Assembly: GCA_036245525.1 (NCBI GenBank)
Contig: BTPG01000006.1
Span: 92,370,950 to 92,434,949 of the forward strand
Direction: 5' to 3'
Length of the DNA: 64,000 nt
Origin: Semisulcospira habei
Taxonomy: Eukaryota > Mollusca > Gastropoda > Semisulcospiridae
Shown piece after piece: positions 42,150 through 49,623 of the stretch. The number at the start of each line of letters is the position of its first letter. Positions within the stretch are counted from its first letter, which is position 1. Made by a program: the position numbers and the translations under genes. The notes under the pieces are model-generated. The model saw nothing but the letters and a program-made list of their open reading frames with translations. It searched no databases and was not told where the DNA came from.

Positions 42150-42261
42150 ATTTGCTGATTGGTGCAAACGTATAAAGTTACTATTAATGTACTTCCTAGA
42201 AAACATGATTTCGCTTGATAACAAAAAACAATATTATCTTTTTTTAAAAAATTATAATAAA
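42150..42261 (+). promoter_or_regulatory. TATA-like element and leader of the first Polinton gene
   Basis: CGTATAAAG lies at 42170-42178, just inside the TIR, followed by an AT-rich leader ending ATAATAAA before ATG 42262. With normal TATA spacing a transcript would start near 42200, so the in-frame ATG at 42187 would be missed. This favours the start at 42262. Confidence 0.45.
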
Positions 42262-42789
42262 ATGAATCAAGACGAATTACTCCTTCTAAATGACATCAAT
42301 GCTGTAGAGAACAAAGACTTAGACTCTAAGAAACAGCGTCTTTTGTCTGTGATTGTCTCAGGCAAGTCAAAGACTTATCTCGGGAAACAATACATGACAG
42401 AGGATATTGAATCTTTAACCTCTGACGAACTAATCAAGCTTCATTCAAAATATGAGAACCACATTGCCTCACTAATGACACGTGATTTAAGTCGATCTCT
42501 TGTATGCCTATACACAAAAGCAGTGAGTCACTTTCTACCTGTGGATAGTGACAGTCTATCACATGACCTTGAAAGCAACCCTATTGTTTCAAGTACAATA
42601 GGCAAATTAGCATGCATCATGTTTTACAAGTTTGGAAATTACCTTGCGCCTGTGGTAACCTTGCTTGTTACTGGGAGTCATATTGATTTCTCGAAAATAA
42701 ATTTTACTGCAGAAGAAAATGGACGAAACCCAGACGACTCCACAACCGAACCCCAGTCCGGTCTTGACACAGGTTCAAACTGTGACTAA
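42262..42789 (+). CDS. Polinton protein 1, unknown, with hydrophobic C-terminal segment
   Basis: 175 codons from the preferred ATG, which sits on the shared AATAAAATG motif; the frame is open upstream to 42187. The N-terminal two thirds are charged and predicted helical (DELLLLNDINAVENKDLD, LTSDELIKLHSKYENH). A hydrophobic stretch follows near residues 125-150 (CIMFYKFGNYLAPVVTLLVTG), possibly one membrane segment, then an acidic tail. I see no His/Asp/Cys arrangement of an adenain-like protease and no other family signature. It overlaps the next gene by 71 bp in another frame, which suggests co-expression. Its position next to the TIR and four other small genes points to a virion or membrane role, but that is inference. 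Confidence 0.7.
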   Translation: MNQDELLLLNDINAVENKDLDSKKQRLLSVIVSGKSKTYLGKQYMTEDIESLTSDELIKLHSKYENHIASLMTRDLSRSLVCLYTKAVSHFLPVDSDSLSHDLESNPIVSSTIGKLACIMFYKFGNYLAPVVTLLVTGSHIDFSKINFTAEENGRNPDDSTTEPQSGLDTGSNCD

Positions 42790-43198
42790 GGCTAAAAGTC
42801 CAGGCAGGGTTGAGGCTGGTAAAAGATTAGCCGAATATAACAGACAAAAAAAATTACAGCTTCAAGCTCAAACAGAAAAGGCTCATGTGACTGACCAGGC
42901 GTCAACACCGTCAGGACCTTCAGGACCATCAGGACCGTCAGGACTGACACCGACAGAACACCCTCATCAAAGTAAGAGACAAACAACTAAGTCTGACCCT
43001 GACCCCGAACCTCAAACAACAAAATATATAATTGCCGGATTTGTTGTCGGATTTGGTTATGTAGGTTATCAATTATACAAAAAATACAAACCACAGACTC
43101 GTACAGTGACCAAAAAATCAGACACTCCAAAAACAAAACCAGAAGTCGCCACATTACCAGTAACACCCAAAGCCGTTGACCCATTTTATATGCAGTAA
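42719..43198 (+). CDS. Polinton protein 2, proline-rich single-pass membrane protein
   Basis: 159 codons. A Gln/Pro/Thr-rich N terminus (MDETQTTPQPNPSP), a basic helix (RVEAGKRLAEYNRQKKLQ), a short tandem of PSG triplets near residue 65, and a membrane segment at about residues 102-121 (IIAGFVVGFGYVGYQLY) followed by KKYK. It ends DPFYMQ. It begins inside the upstream gene in a different frame and lacks the AATAAA-type motif at its ATG, so it may be translated from the upstream transcript. The function is unknown; the topology suggests a virion or host-membrane protein. Stop TAA is followed at once by AATAAA. Confidence 0.72.
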   Translation: MDETQTTPQPNPSPVLTQVQTVTKAKSPGRVEAGKRLAEYNRQKKLQLQAQTEKAHVTDQASTPSGPSGPSGPSGLTPTEHPHQSKRQTTKSDPDPEPQTTKYIIAGFVVGFGYVGYQLYKKYKPQTRTVTKKSDTPKTKPEVATLPVTPKAVDPFYMQ

Positions 43199-43233
43199 AT
43201 AAAAATATTATTTTAATTTTTCTTGCCTAAGAA

Positions 43234-43485
43234 ATGAATGACACAAAGAACTTGATGAACCTTGTCTATCACTCTGCCGTGATAAGCTATCACTCTGCCG
43301 TGATAAGTGGACTAACAGTAGCTTATTCTATGCTGGGGAAAAGTCTACTCAAAATGAAATCAGCAGACCTCAGTAGACTCGATTTCGAAGACAGCGCTAA
43401 ACTAATTGCAGTCGTTACAGCGTCGATTGCGACAAAAGATTTTCTTGTCAAGCAGGGAATTATTCCAGAAAATGTTTCTATGTAA
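43234..43485 (+). CDS. Polinton protein 3, small hydrophobic protein
   Basis: 83 codons. The N-terminal part contains a perfect 7-residue duplication (YHSAVIS twice, from a 21-bp tandem repeat at about 43268-43309) leading into a hydrophobic stretch; a second one follows (LIAVVTASIATKDFLV). No family recognised. The AATAAAAAT motif lies about 30 bp upstream rather than at the ATG. The stop TAA overlaps another AATAAAAA motif that belongs to the next gene start, so the same bases could serve as polyadenylation signal and initiator. Confidence 0.65.
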   Translation: MNDTKNLMNLVYHSAVISYHSAVISGLTVAYSMLGKSLLKMKSADLSRLDFEDSAKLIAVVTASIATKDFLVKQGIIPENVSM

Positions 43486-43496
43486 ATAAAAATAAT

Positions 43497-43931
43497 ATGG
43501 CGACGATAGCTATTATGATTGGAGGAGCGATGGTTAATGCATTGGCTTTCAGTGGCTCTAATTATCTCTTTTCAAAAATGGGTAGAGAAGAATCAGCAGA
43601 AGAAATGAAACGTCACAATGAAGCGTCAGAAAAATTAGCACAAGCTCAACAGGATTATGAGAAGCAAAGAATTGAGAAACTTGATTTCATCAATGAAAGA
43701 TTGAGGCTTGAAGGCCACGCACAACATACGTTTTCAAATACAGATGACGCAATCAGGGAATATTTTCTTGTCACAGGTGAAGACATGTCTATACCGAAAC
43801 CAAAACTAAGTGACTATTACAAACCAAGTACAGAACAAAGAAACGGGGAGATAATCTTTGTTCTAGTGGGAATGACATTTGTTTATTTTACTGGAGTTTT
43901 CATTGCTAGAAAAAATGGCAGCCGAAAATAA
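43497..43931 (+). CDS. Polinton protein 4, membrane-anchored coiled-coil protein
   Basis: 144 codons with the start on AATAAAAATAATATG. A hydrophobic N terminus (IAIMIGGAMVNALAFSGSNY), a charged coiled coil at about residues 30-72 (KRHNEASEKLAQAQQDYEKQ), a conserved-looking KLSDYYKPS block, then a C-terminal membrane segment at about 117-137 (IIFVLVGMTFVYFTGVFIA) with a basic end. From memory, proteins of this design are common as anonymous genes in invertebrate genomes and probably mark Polintons there; I could not verify this. It overlaps the integrase start by 17 bp. Confidence 0.78.
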   Translation: MATIAIMIGGAMVNALAFSGSNYLFSKMGREESAEEMKRHNEASEKLAQAQQDYEKQRIEKLDFINERLRLEGHAQHTFSNTDDAIREYFLVTGEDMSIPKPKLSDYYKPSTEQRNGEIIFVLVGMTFVYFTGVFIARKNGSRK

Positions 43932-44880
43932 ACTATCAAAAATATATTACTCACCATCAGGGTATTGGAAAGGAGCAACAGCTATTCAGAAATTACATGC
44001 CGCTGTGGGCGGAGATATAACACTCAATCAAGTCAAGCAATGGTTACAGAGACAGGCAATTTGGCAGATATATCTCCCTGCTCCAAGAAAGATATCTAGA
44101 CCTCATTTTGAGAACACAACACCAAATGACACACACCAAATGGACCTCCTGTTCTTACCACATGACACAATAAGAAAGAAACGATACAAGTATGCATTAA
44201 CTGTCGTAGACATTGCTTCAAGGTATAAAGACGCTGAACCCATATCTGACAAAACAGCCAGTACAGTTGCTACTGCATTAACAAAAATATATAGTCGAGG
44301 CCCTTTAAGATACCCCAGACTTGTACAAGTTGATGACGGATCAGAATTCAAAGGTGCTGTTAATCAGTTATTTGCAAAGCATGGTGTACTGGTCAGACGA
44401 GGCATTCCAGGAGTACACAGATCACAGGCAATTGTAGAGAACTTTAACAAACAGTTATCAGAAAGACTTTTCAGTTACCAGTATTCTAAGGAACTCATGC
44501 ATGACACCCGGAACACTGAGTGGGTAAAGAGATTACCACATGTGATAAAAGCAATGAACAATGAAGGACATCCTAAGCCTGCTGATGCTATTAAATTGAA
44601 AACAATTACAGAGCCAAAAACAACCCCAACCCCACCTCCAGACACAAGCTTGTTTACTAAACAGGTGAGATATTTATATCAACCAGGGGAGGCTGAGAAT
44701 GACGACAGACGCAGGGCAACAGACCCTATCTGGTCAACGTCTGTACACAATATAAAAAAAATAATTCCCGGCGCAGACGCAACAATATATTACCTGTTTG
44801 ACCCTGCACCCCAGAGGGCATTTGTCAGAGAAGAATTACAGATTATTTCCCCAGACACCGTTACTCATTTCAGTAACTAA
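43915..44880 (+). CDS. Polinton DDE integrase (retroviral-like)
   Basis: 321 codons from the ATG in AAAAATGGCA; the frame opens 12 codons earlier but those overlap the upstream gene. The catalytic triad is Asp77 (HQMDLLF), Asp140 (VDDGSEFKG) and Glu175 (AIVENFNKQ), with 34 residues between the last two, as in retroviral-type rve integrases. The N terminus is a short helical domain (YWKGATAIQKLHAAVGG), and the C terminus (YYLFDPAPQRAFVREELQI) is the SH3/chromo-like tail seen in Polinton integrases. It should cut and join the element ends and cause the short target duplication. It is convergent with PolB, overlapping its 3' end by 45 bp. All key residues are present. Confidence 0.95.
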   Translation: MAAENKLSKIYYSPSGYWKGATAIQKLHAAVGGDITLNQVKQWLQRQAIWQIYLPAPRKISRPHFENTTPNDTHQMDLLFLPHDTIRKKRYKYALTVVDIASRYKDAEPISDKTASTVATALTKIYSRGPLRYPRLVQVDDGSEFKGAVNQLFAKHGVLVRRGIPGVHRSQAIVENFNKQLSERLFSYQYSKELMHDTRNTEWVKRLPHVIKAMNNEGHPKPADAIKLKTITEPKTTPTPPPDTSLFTKQVRYLYQPGEAENDDRRRATDPIWSTSVHNIKKIIPGADATIYYLFDPAPQRAFVREELQIISPDTVTHFSN

Positions 44881-47800
44881 GTCATCAATTAATTCATCAA
44901 CCAGTTCGTCAGCTATTTCTTCAGATAACTTGAGTCTGTAATGACCAGGTGCATAAGCTTTTTCCTTACTATGAAACACTCGTTTTGTGTCTCCAACTGC
45001 CAGAGACTTCTTATGTGTTTGGATCATTTCAATATTATGTTTGTTTGATCTTAGTGTCTTGTTTGGATAATCAGGCATTAATGCACCATCTAACACTTGC
45101 TTGTAATGTTCATGACGAATGTCTTTATTTTTTATCGCTGTTTTCTTGATACCTTTGGCTTTTGACTGACTACCCTTCTGGTGCAGTATAGAATACATTT
45201 TTGATCTCAGTCCAACGTACTCAACTATAGGCACACCATTTAGTTCATCCTTAAACTTACCAGGCACTTTCTTGTTTTGTGTGCTAAACAGTGGATGGTC
45301 TTTAGGGTAGTCAGACGTGTCATACATGTGTAACTCTGTTTTCATGTCTTCATAAAAGTCTTCAGTACACACATCAATGATCATAGAGTCAGTGTCAGTG
45401 TACAACAGACGGCAGTCAGGATACTTTGGTTTGAAGTAATCATAATAAAATTCAAGCATCAACAGTTTTGACAACTCAAGAATTGCCATACCAATGAATA
45501 CTGGCTTGTCCAGTTTGACAATCTTTTTTTTGAGTGACACTGCATACAATGATGAATGAAATTCTTTATACCCTGTGTACTGTGGCTTGCCTGTAAGTTT
45601 AATTGCTCCCGATTCAGTTGTGACCAGTCTCACATCTTTTCTGTGATGAGGATTTTCCATTGTCTTGCCAAAACAGGCATTGTTCATAAGCTTAAAGAAG
45701 TCTTTGTCAAATGCAGTGTTGCCGTCTCTGGCACGAAGGGTTGTGTTCTTCATTATGTAATCTTTCATGAAAGCACTCTGATCAAATTGAATTCCTCTGT
45801 GAACTTTCTTTAGTACTAACCCGTGTCTGATGTAAAACTGTAACAATCGATAGTGACAAACATAATTGAATTTGTCATTCAGATTCGGTACAAGTTTGGT
45901 GTCTTCTTTTTTTCCTGTCATACTCATTTTCTCAACAGCTAAGGGATAATCATTATGGTAATCATGTAGATGGTGTGGGTACTCCAGGTCTACTTCAAAG
46001 ATCCAACCCTTCGGATCGTTTCGGTCAAGATTCATAATATTGTTTGTTAACCCTGACTCTGTTACATCATACTGTGACAAATCATGCAGACAAAAGTTTT
46101 TCAAGGGCAATAATTCACACATCGCCCAGCCATACAAATTGTTAGCATCCAAGTACGTAATGAATGACCTTGACCTTGAGGGGTCAAACCCCCGGCCAAG
46201 GTCACCATGTCCGTCCAGATATTTGTTGTTGGCTCTGGCGTAATTGTTCGATGCAATACTAATACCTCCCCTCAATCCACATTCCACCATTTCACCCATC
46301 GTACGATCAGACAAGAGGTCTATAAATATCTTACTGGATTTCAAAAATGCATCCCAAGTCATGCCAGGACTAGTTATGTAGCAAGCAGGGTCAAGACTGT
46401 AGTGCAACAAACCCTTTTCACGATAACTTTCAAATACATCTGCTAGCAAGCAAACGTCAGCTTTCAAGTACTGATCGTGGTAATCACCAATTGTCTGACA
46501 CCCTAATTTATCCCACGCATCAAGTGCATGCTGGTATTCAGAGTCAGAAATACCTTTACCAGTTAGTGTAGAATAAAATTTCTCTTTTGGTGGCAGTCTT
46601 GTTTCCTCAAACACAACCCAGTGATCAATGTACTCATACGGATAAACTCCTTTCTTAATCAAGTCTGGTTCAAAATATTTACTCGTTATTGGATACTCAG
46701 TCAGTCCTTCTGCCAGACTAGCAAGACCTAAAGACAAATGTTGCATGGAGTCATAAAATGCTGATTTGTCTAACCTAAAAGTTAAGTATTTCTCAGTTGT
46801 CTGGGCAATACAACTTATGTTTTTGTACGACTCGTCTACAGCCTGCATGATGATGTGTGAATCATATCCTTTAAGATTGTGGAAAAAGATTGGTAACTTG
46901 TATGTCTTAGGATCTATTTTTAATAACAAGTTACAATTGTTATGTGCAGCACCTCTGTAACGCCCAGTTATGTGATCGTGGTCACGAACTTTATCACCCC
47001 CTAAAGGTTGTTCACAAATCCAACACGTCTCAGCTGTATCAAATTTCAGTTTGTCTTCTTCTGTCATCACCAAAGGCATCTGACATGTTGTGAGATACTG
47101 TACTACCTGACTATACAGATGTCTCATTTCTGTTAAAAACAGACAAGCTGCATTTTCACCTCTGTAGATAACAGGCTCTGAATGCAAACCATCTGACCTA
47201 ACAATAATGTATCCAAAAGAACACACCACTTGGTCACTTAGTTTTATAGTCTTTGGTAATGACTCTGGAACAGGACCTTCATACGGAACAACCAGTGATT
47301 CGAAATCTGCGTACACTACAAACGGCAACTTTTGTTGATTCCCATAGTTTTTAAAATACACTTGACTACCAGGATCTGGATACTTAAGTACAGTTTGTAT
47401 GTCATCAGCTGACCTGCAGTGTAAAACATGTTTGTGCGCTACGTTTATGGAGGAGAATCTTTGTAAACATCTCTTGCACACTTCCTGTTTCCCATTGTGT
47501 TTTGTTGTATGTCCGTAAATTAGACGTGACATATTCCTGATAATTGTGTAGTGAAAGTTATTGTCATCGCCGATTAGCAACATGTCAACATGTTTATCTT
47601 CTGACTGCCCATAGGTTGGAGCAATTGGGGACACTCTAATTGGCTGTAACTTGTTTTCAGATTTATTATCCCACACATACACATTCACAGATATACCAGG
47701 ATTTAATTTTTCAAACAAATCTATGTCTTCTATTTTAACAGGGAACTCAATGCCACTAAAGTTGAGTTCATTTACAAATTTGATGTAGTTAGATACGCGA

Positions 47801-48342
47801 TCAGGTCTTGACCTCACAAAGTGTAGTTTAGCAAGCACACACCACATGAAACAGAAATTGTCTTTGTTCTGTATGTTAACAACTGCTTTTTTGTTTGCAA
47901 CCTCTGTTGGCAGTGGCAACCATGCTTTACCTAATATAGGATGATACCTTGACTGCTTTAATTGCAGTTCATGTACATGTCCTTCGTGCCAACCAGACCC
48001 CTTCATTCTTGCACTGTCAATTGCCTGGAGGAAGTCTGGTAATAGTCTGTCTCTAAACACGTTCTCTACCTCCGGTTCTCTTCTTGTGTTAACTGTGTGT
48101 TGTCTTGTTGATATGTACGATACAATCACTTCACCGTCCACCCTAGTAAATTCTATTTTAGCAACAATCTGAATCTTCACACTGCCTGTCAGAAGATTTT
48201 GTTGTATGACAGAAAAAGAGTTTTCTATTGATTCGTAGACGTTATTAGTATTGGATATAGGCAAGTTTGTTGTGTGAAACACGTTACGTAGGCCTGATGG
48301 GCCAGGGTTTGATGGGCCAGGGTTTTGAACATTGTCCGTCAT
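44836..48342 (-). CDS. Protein-primed family B DNA polymerase (Polinton PolB)
   Basis: 1,168 codons, intact. An N-terminal region with FCFMWCVLAKLHF and LNFSGIEFPV blocks; a C2H2-like zinc site at 289-309; 3'-5' exonuclease motifs YADFES (346-348), LKGYDSHI (491-497) and KADVCLLAD (about 627-635). Between Exo I and II is a zinc-bound HNH/endonuclease-VII-like insert (CWIC at 440-443, DHDHITGRYRGAAHNNC at 454-470). Polymerase motifs: A YLDANNLYG (Asp732), B KLMNNACFGKTMEN, C YTDTDSM (Asp983, Asp985), then KMYS near 1048-1051. These define the protein-primed PolB group of Polintons, which copies the linear element from its ends. The start sits on CAAATAAAAATG. It is the last gene of a minus-strand block. 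Confidence 0.97.
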   Translation of the reverse strand: MTDNVQNPGPSNPGPSGLRNVFHTTNLPISNTNNVYESIENSFSVIQQNLLTGSVKIQIVAKIEFTRVDGEVIVSYISTRQHTVNTRREPEVENVFRDRLLPDFLQAIDSARMKGSGWHEGHVHELQLKQSRYHPILGKAWLPLPTEVANKKAVVNIQNKDNFCFMWCVLAKLHFVRSRPDRVSNYIKFVNELNFSGIEFPVKIEDIDLFEKLNPGISVNVYVWDNKSENKLQPIRVSPIAPTYGQSEDKHVDMLLIGDDNNFHYTIIRNMSRLIYGHTTKHNGKQEVCKRCLQRFSSINVAHKHVLHCRSADDIQTVLKYPDPGSQVYFKNYGNQQKLPFVVYADFESLVVPYEGPVPESLPKTIKLSDQVVCSFGYIIVRSDGLHSEPVIYRGENAACLFLTEMRHLYSQVVQYLTTCQMPLVMTEEDKLKFDTAETCWICEQPLGGDKVRDHDHITGRYRGAAHNNCNLLLKIDPKTYKLPIFFHNLKGYDSHIIMQAVDESYKNISCIAQTTEKYLTFRLDKSAFYDSMQHLSLGLASLAEGLTEYPITSKYFEPDLIKKGVYPYEYIDHWVVFEETRLPPKEKFYSTLTGKGISDSEYQHALDAWDKLGCQTIGDYHDQYLKADVCLLADVFESYREKGLLHYSLDPACYITSPGMTWDAFLKSSKIFIDLLSDRTMGEMVECGLRGGISIASNNYARANNKYLDGHGDLGRGFDPSRSRSFITYLDANNLYGWAMCELLPLKNFCLHDLSQYDVTESGLTNNIMNLDRNDPKGWIFEVDLEYPHHLHDYHNDYPLAVEKMSMTGKKEDTKLVPNLNDKFNYVCHYRLLQFYIRHGLVLKKVHRGIQFDQSAFMKDYIMKNTTLRARDGNTAFDKDFFKLMNNACFGKTMENPHHRKDVRLVTTESGAIKLTGKPQYTGYKEFHSSLYAVSLKKKIVKLDKPVFIGMAILELSKLLMLEFYYDYFKPKYPDCRLLYTDTDSMIIDVCTEDFYEDMKTELHMYDTSDYPKDHPLFSTQNKKVPGKFKDELNGVPIVEYVGLRSKMYSILHQKGSQSKAKGIKKTAIKNKDIRHEHYKQVLDGALMPDYPNKTLRSNKHNIEMIQTHKKSLAVGDTKRVFHSKEKAYAPGHYRLKLSEEIADELVDELIDDLVTEMSNGVWGNNL

Positions 48343-48378
48343 TTTTATTTGACCGACAAAATAATAAATGAAAAAATA

Positions 48379-48726
48379 TTACAGCTGGCTCACCTTGTGT
48401 AATACCACTTTATTAACTGTAACACTGTCAATATAAACATTTAGTTTGCGTAGTTGTTTAAATATGCTATAACAAACTTCCCCTAACCAGCCATAGTTGG
48501 TATCATCAACTTTAAAAGTAGGTGTCTTTAAATCAACTGTCATGCACTCCACATCTGGATGCTCATCGACATAATCTAAAGTCACACTATATGTAGCATA
48601 TATTTCTGATGGTGCTGAAAGGCTTATGTAAGTCTGTTTGGGTGATATTATTAAATCAGTAAAGTGCATAACATCTTTGAAAAGGTGAGTGAGATCAAGC
48701 ACCTGTATGATTTGTCCGTCTGTCAT
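48379..48726 (-). CDS. Polinton small protein (115 aa), unknown
   Basis: A compact frame between ATPase and PolB, 36 bp upstream of the PolB start, with its own CCAATAAAAATG start. It begins MTDGQIIQVLDLTHLF, and its residues alternate polar and hydrophobic in the manner of a beta-rich fold (YISLSAPSEIYATYSVTLDYV). It ends in VTVNKVVLHKVSQL. No catalytic pattern, cysteines in pairs or membrane segment. Its place inside the replication and morphogenesis block suggests a structural or accessory replication protein. I do not recognise it. Confidence 0.72.
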   Translation of the reverse strand: MTDGQIIQVLDLTHLFKDVMHFTDLIISPKQTYISLSAPSEIYATYSVTLDYVDEHPDVECMTVDLKTPTFKVDDTNYGWLGEVCYSIFKQLRKLNVYIDSVTVNKVVLHKVSQL

Positions 48727-48762
48727 TTTTATTGGACAAACAAATGTATAAATTAATTTACA

Positions 48763-49374
48763 TCAATTTACTAACCCATAACCTGTGGGTTGATCTGTCT
48801 TTAAAATGAGCTTTAGATGCTTAGTTGATTTCAGTTTATTTTTTACATCATCACGTTCATGCTTATTTGGGATGACATCGTTTTCTCTGAGACAGTCTTC
48901 GAAGCTGTCACGATCCTTACAGTAAAACAAACAGATAAACTTTAACTGTTCTCGAAAATCTTTCAGTACAGCATTATATTTTTGAGTGAGAATCCATACA
49001 CTGACATTTGCGTGTCTGCCACTGAAGGCAAGTTCTGCTAGAGTGTTTCTCTTCTTGACAATGTCTTTCTCTGCAGAACAGTCATCAACAATAAACAAGG
49101 TTGGCTGTCCTTCAAATTGCTTGTAAAAATATTGTAGGTAGTCATTCAGTTTCTTTTCAGGGTCAACTAAGTATATGTTGTTGTCAGTCCAAATAAATAA
49201 ACGGTTGTGATAAGCTTTGTTGTGTTTGATTGTAGGACAAAATATTACAATGTTTTCAAAATGGTGGATGTATCTTGTTTGTAATAAGTCAAGTACAAAT
49301 TGAGTTTTCCCACACCCTGTGGCACCAACAAATAAGCCACAGTGTGGGTCAAGGGTCATCAAGCTCCGGTTCAT
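48763..49374 (-). CDS. FtsK/HerA-type genome-packaging ATPase
   Basis: 203 codons from MNRSLMTLD (start on TATTAAAATG); a 12-codon upstream extension is open but lies between the motif and the previous gene's stop. Walker A is GATGCGKT (residues 17-24), Walker B TLFIVDD (92-98), and a sensor-like VSVWILTQK follows near 125-133. This is the pattern of the A32-like packaging ATPases of Polintons, virophages and large DNA viruses, which pump DNA into capsids. The length is typical. It lies directly downstream of the capsid gene, whose stop at 49394-49396 is about 20 bp before this ATG. Its presence argues that this element once made particles. Confidence 0.93.
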   Translation of the reverse strand: MNRSLMTLDPHCGLFVGATGCGKTQFVLDLLQTRYIHHFENIVIFCPTIKHNKAYHNRLFIWTDNNIYLVDPEKKLNDYLQYFYKQFEGQPTLFIVDDCSAEKDIVKKRNTLAELAFSGRHANVSVWILTQKYNAVLKDFREQLKFICLFYCKDRDSFEDCLRENDVIPNKHERDDVKNKLKSTKHLKLILKTDQPTGYGLVN

Positions 49375-49393
49375 TTTAATACACAATATAATT

Positions 49394-49611
49394 TTAATAT
49401 ATGTGTCCACTCAGTCTACTGTCTGCAATATTGAGTTGTGCATCATATATCAGGTACAAATATATGTTAATGGCTGCAGCAGTTTCAACCTTCTTTTGTA
49501 TCTGAATTGTTATTCCATCACTACCATTCTCGACAGTTCGTCCTGACCCATGAAGATAATCGTCATCTGTACTACGAAGGTCTAACCACAGTGCGTATTT
49601 GTTTGTAAGGT
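49394..49611 (-). pseudogene. Detached 3' end of the candidate major capsid gene
   Basis: On the far side of LINE-B2 the same reading frame continues for 72 codons and stops at TAA just before the ATPase start. It contains ALWLDLRSTDDDYLHGSG and a closing NIYLYLIYDAQLNI, again beta-rich. The 12-bp duplication at the LINE borders keeps the phase, so the gene was open before the insertion. Confidence 0.8.
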
Positions 49612-49623
49612 ATTGTCCGATCC

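Noticed and set aside
42262..42789. First Polinton gene as the missing cysteine protease
   Set aside because: Size is right, but there is no His...Asp/Glu...Gln...Cys-Gly arrangement that I can see; kept as unknown.
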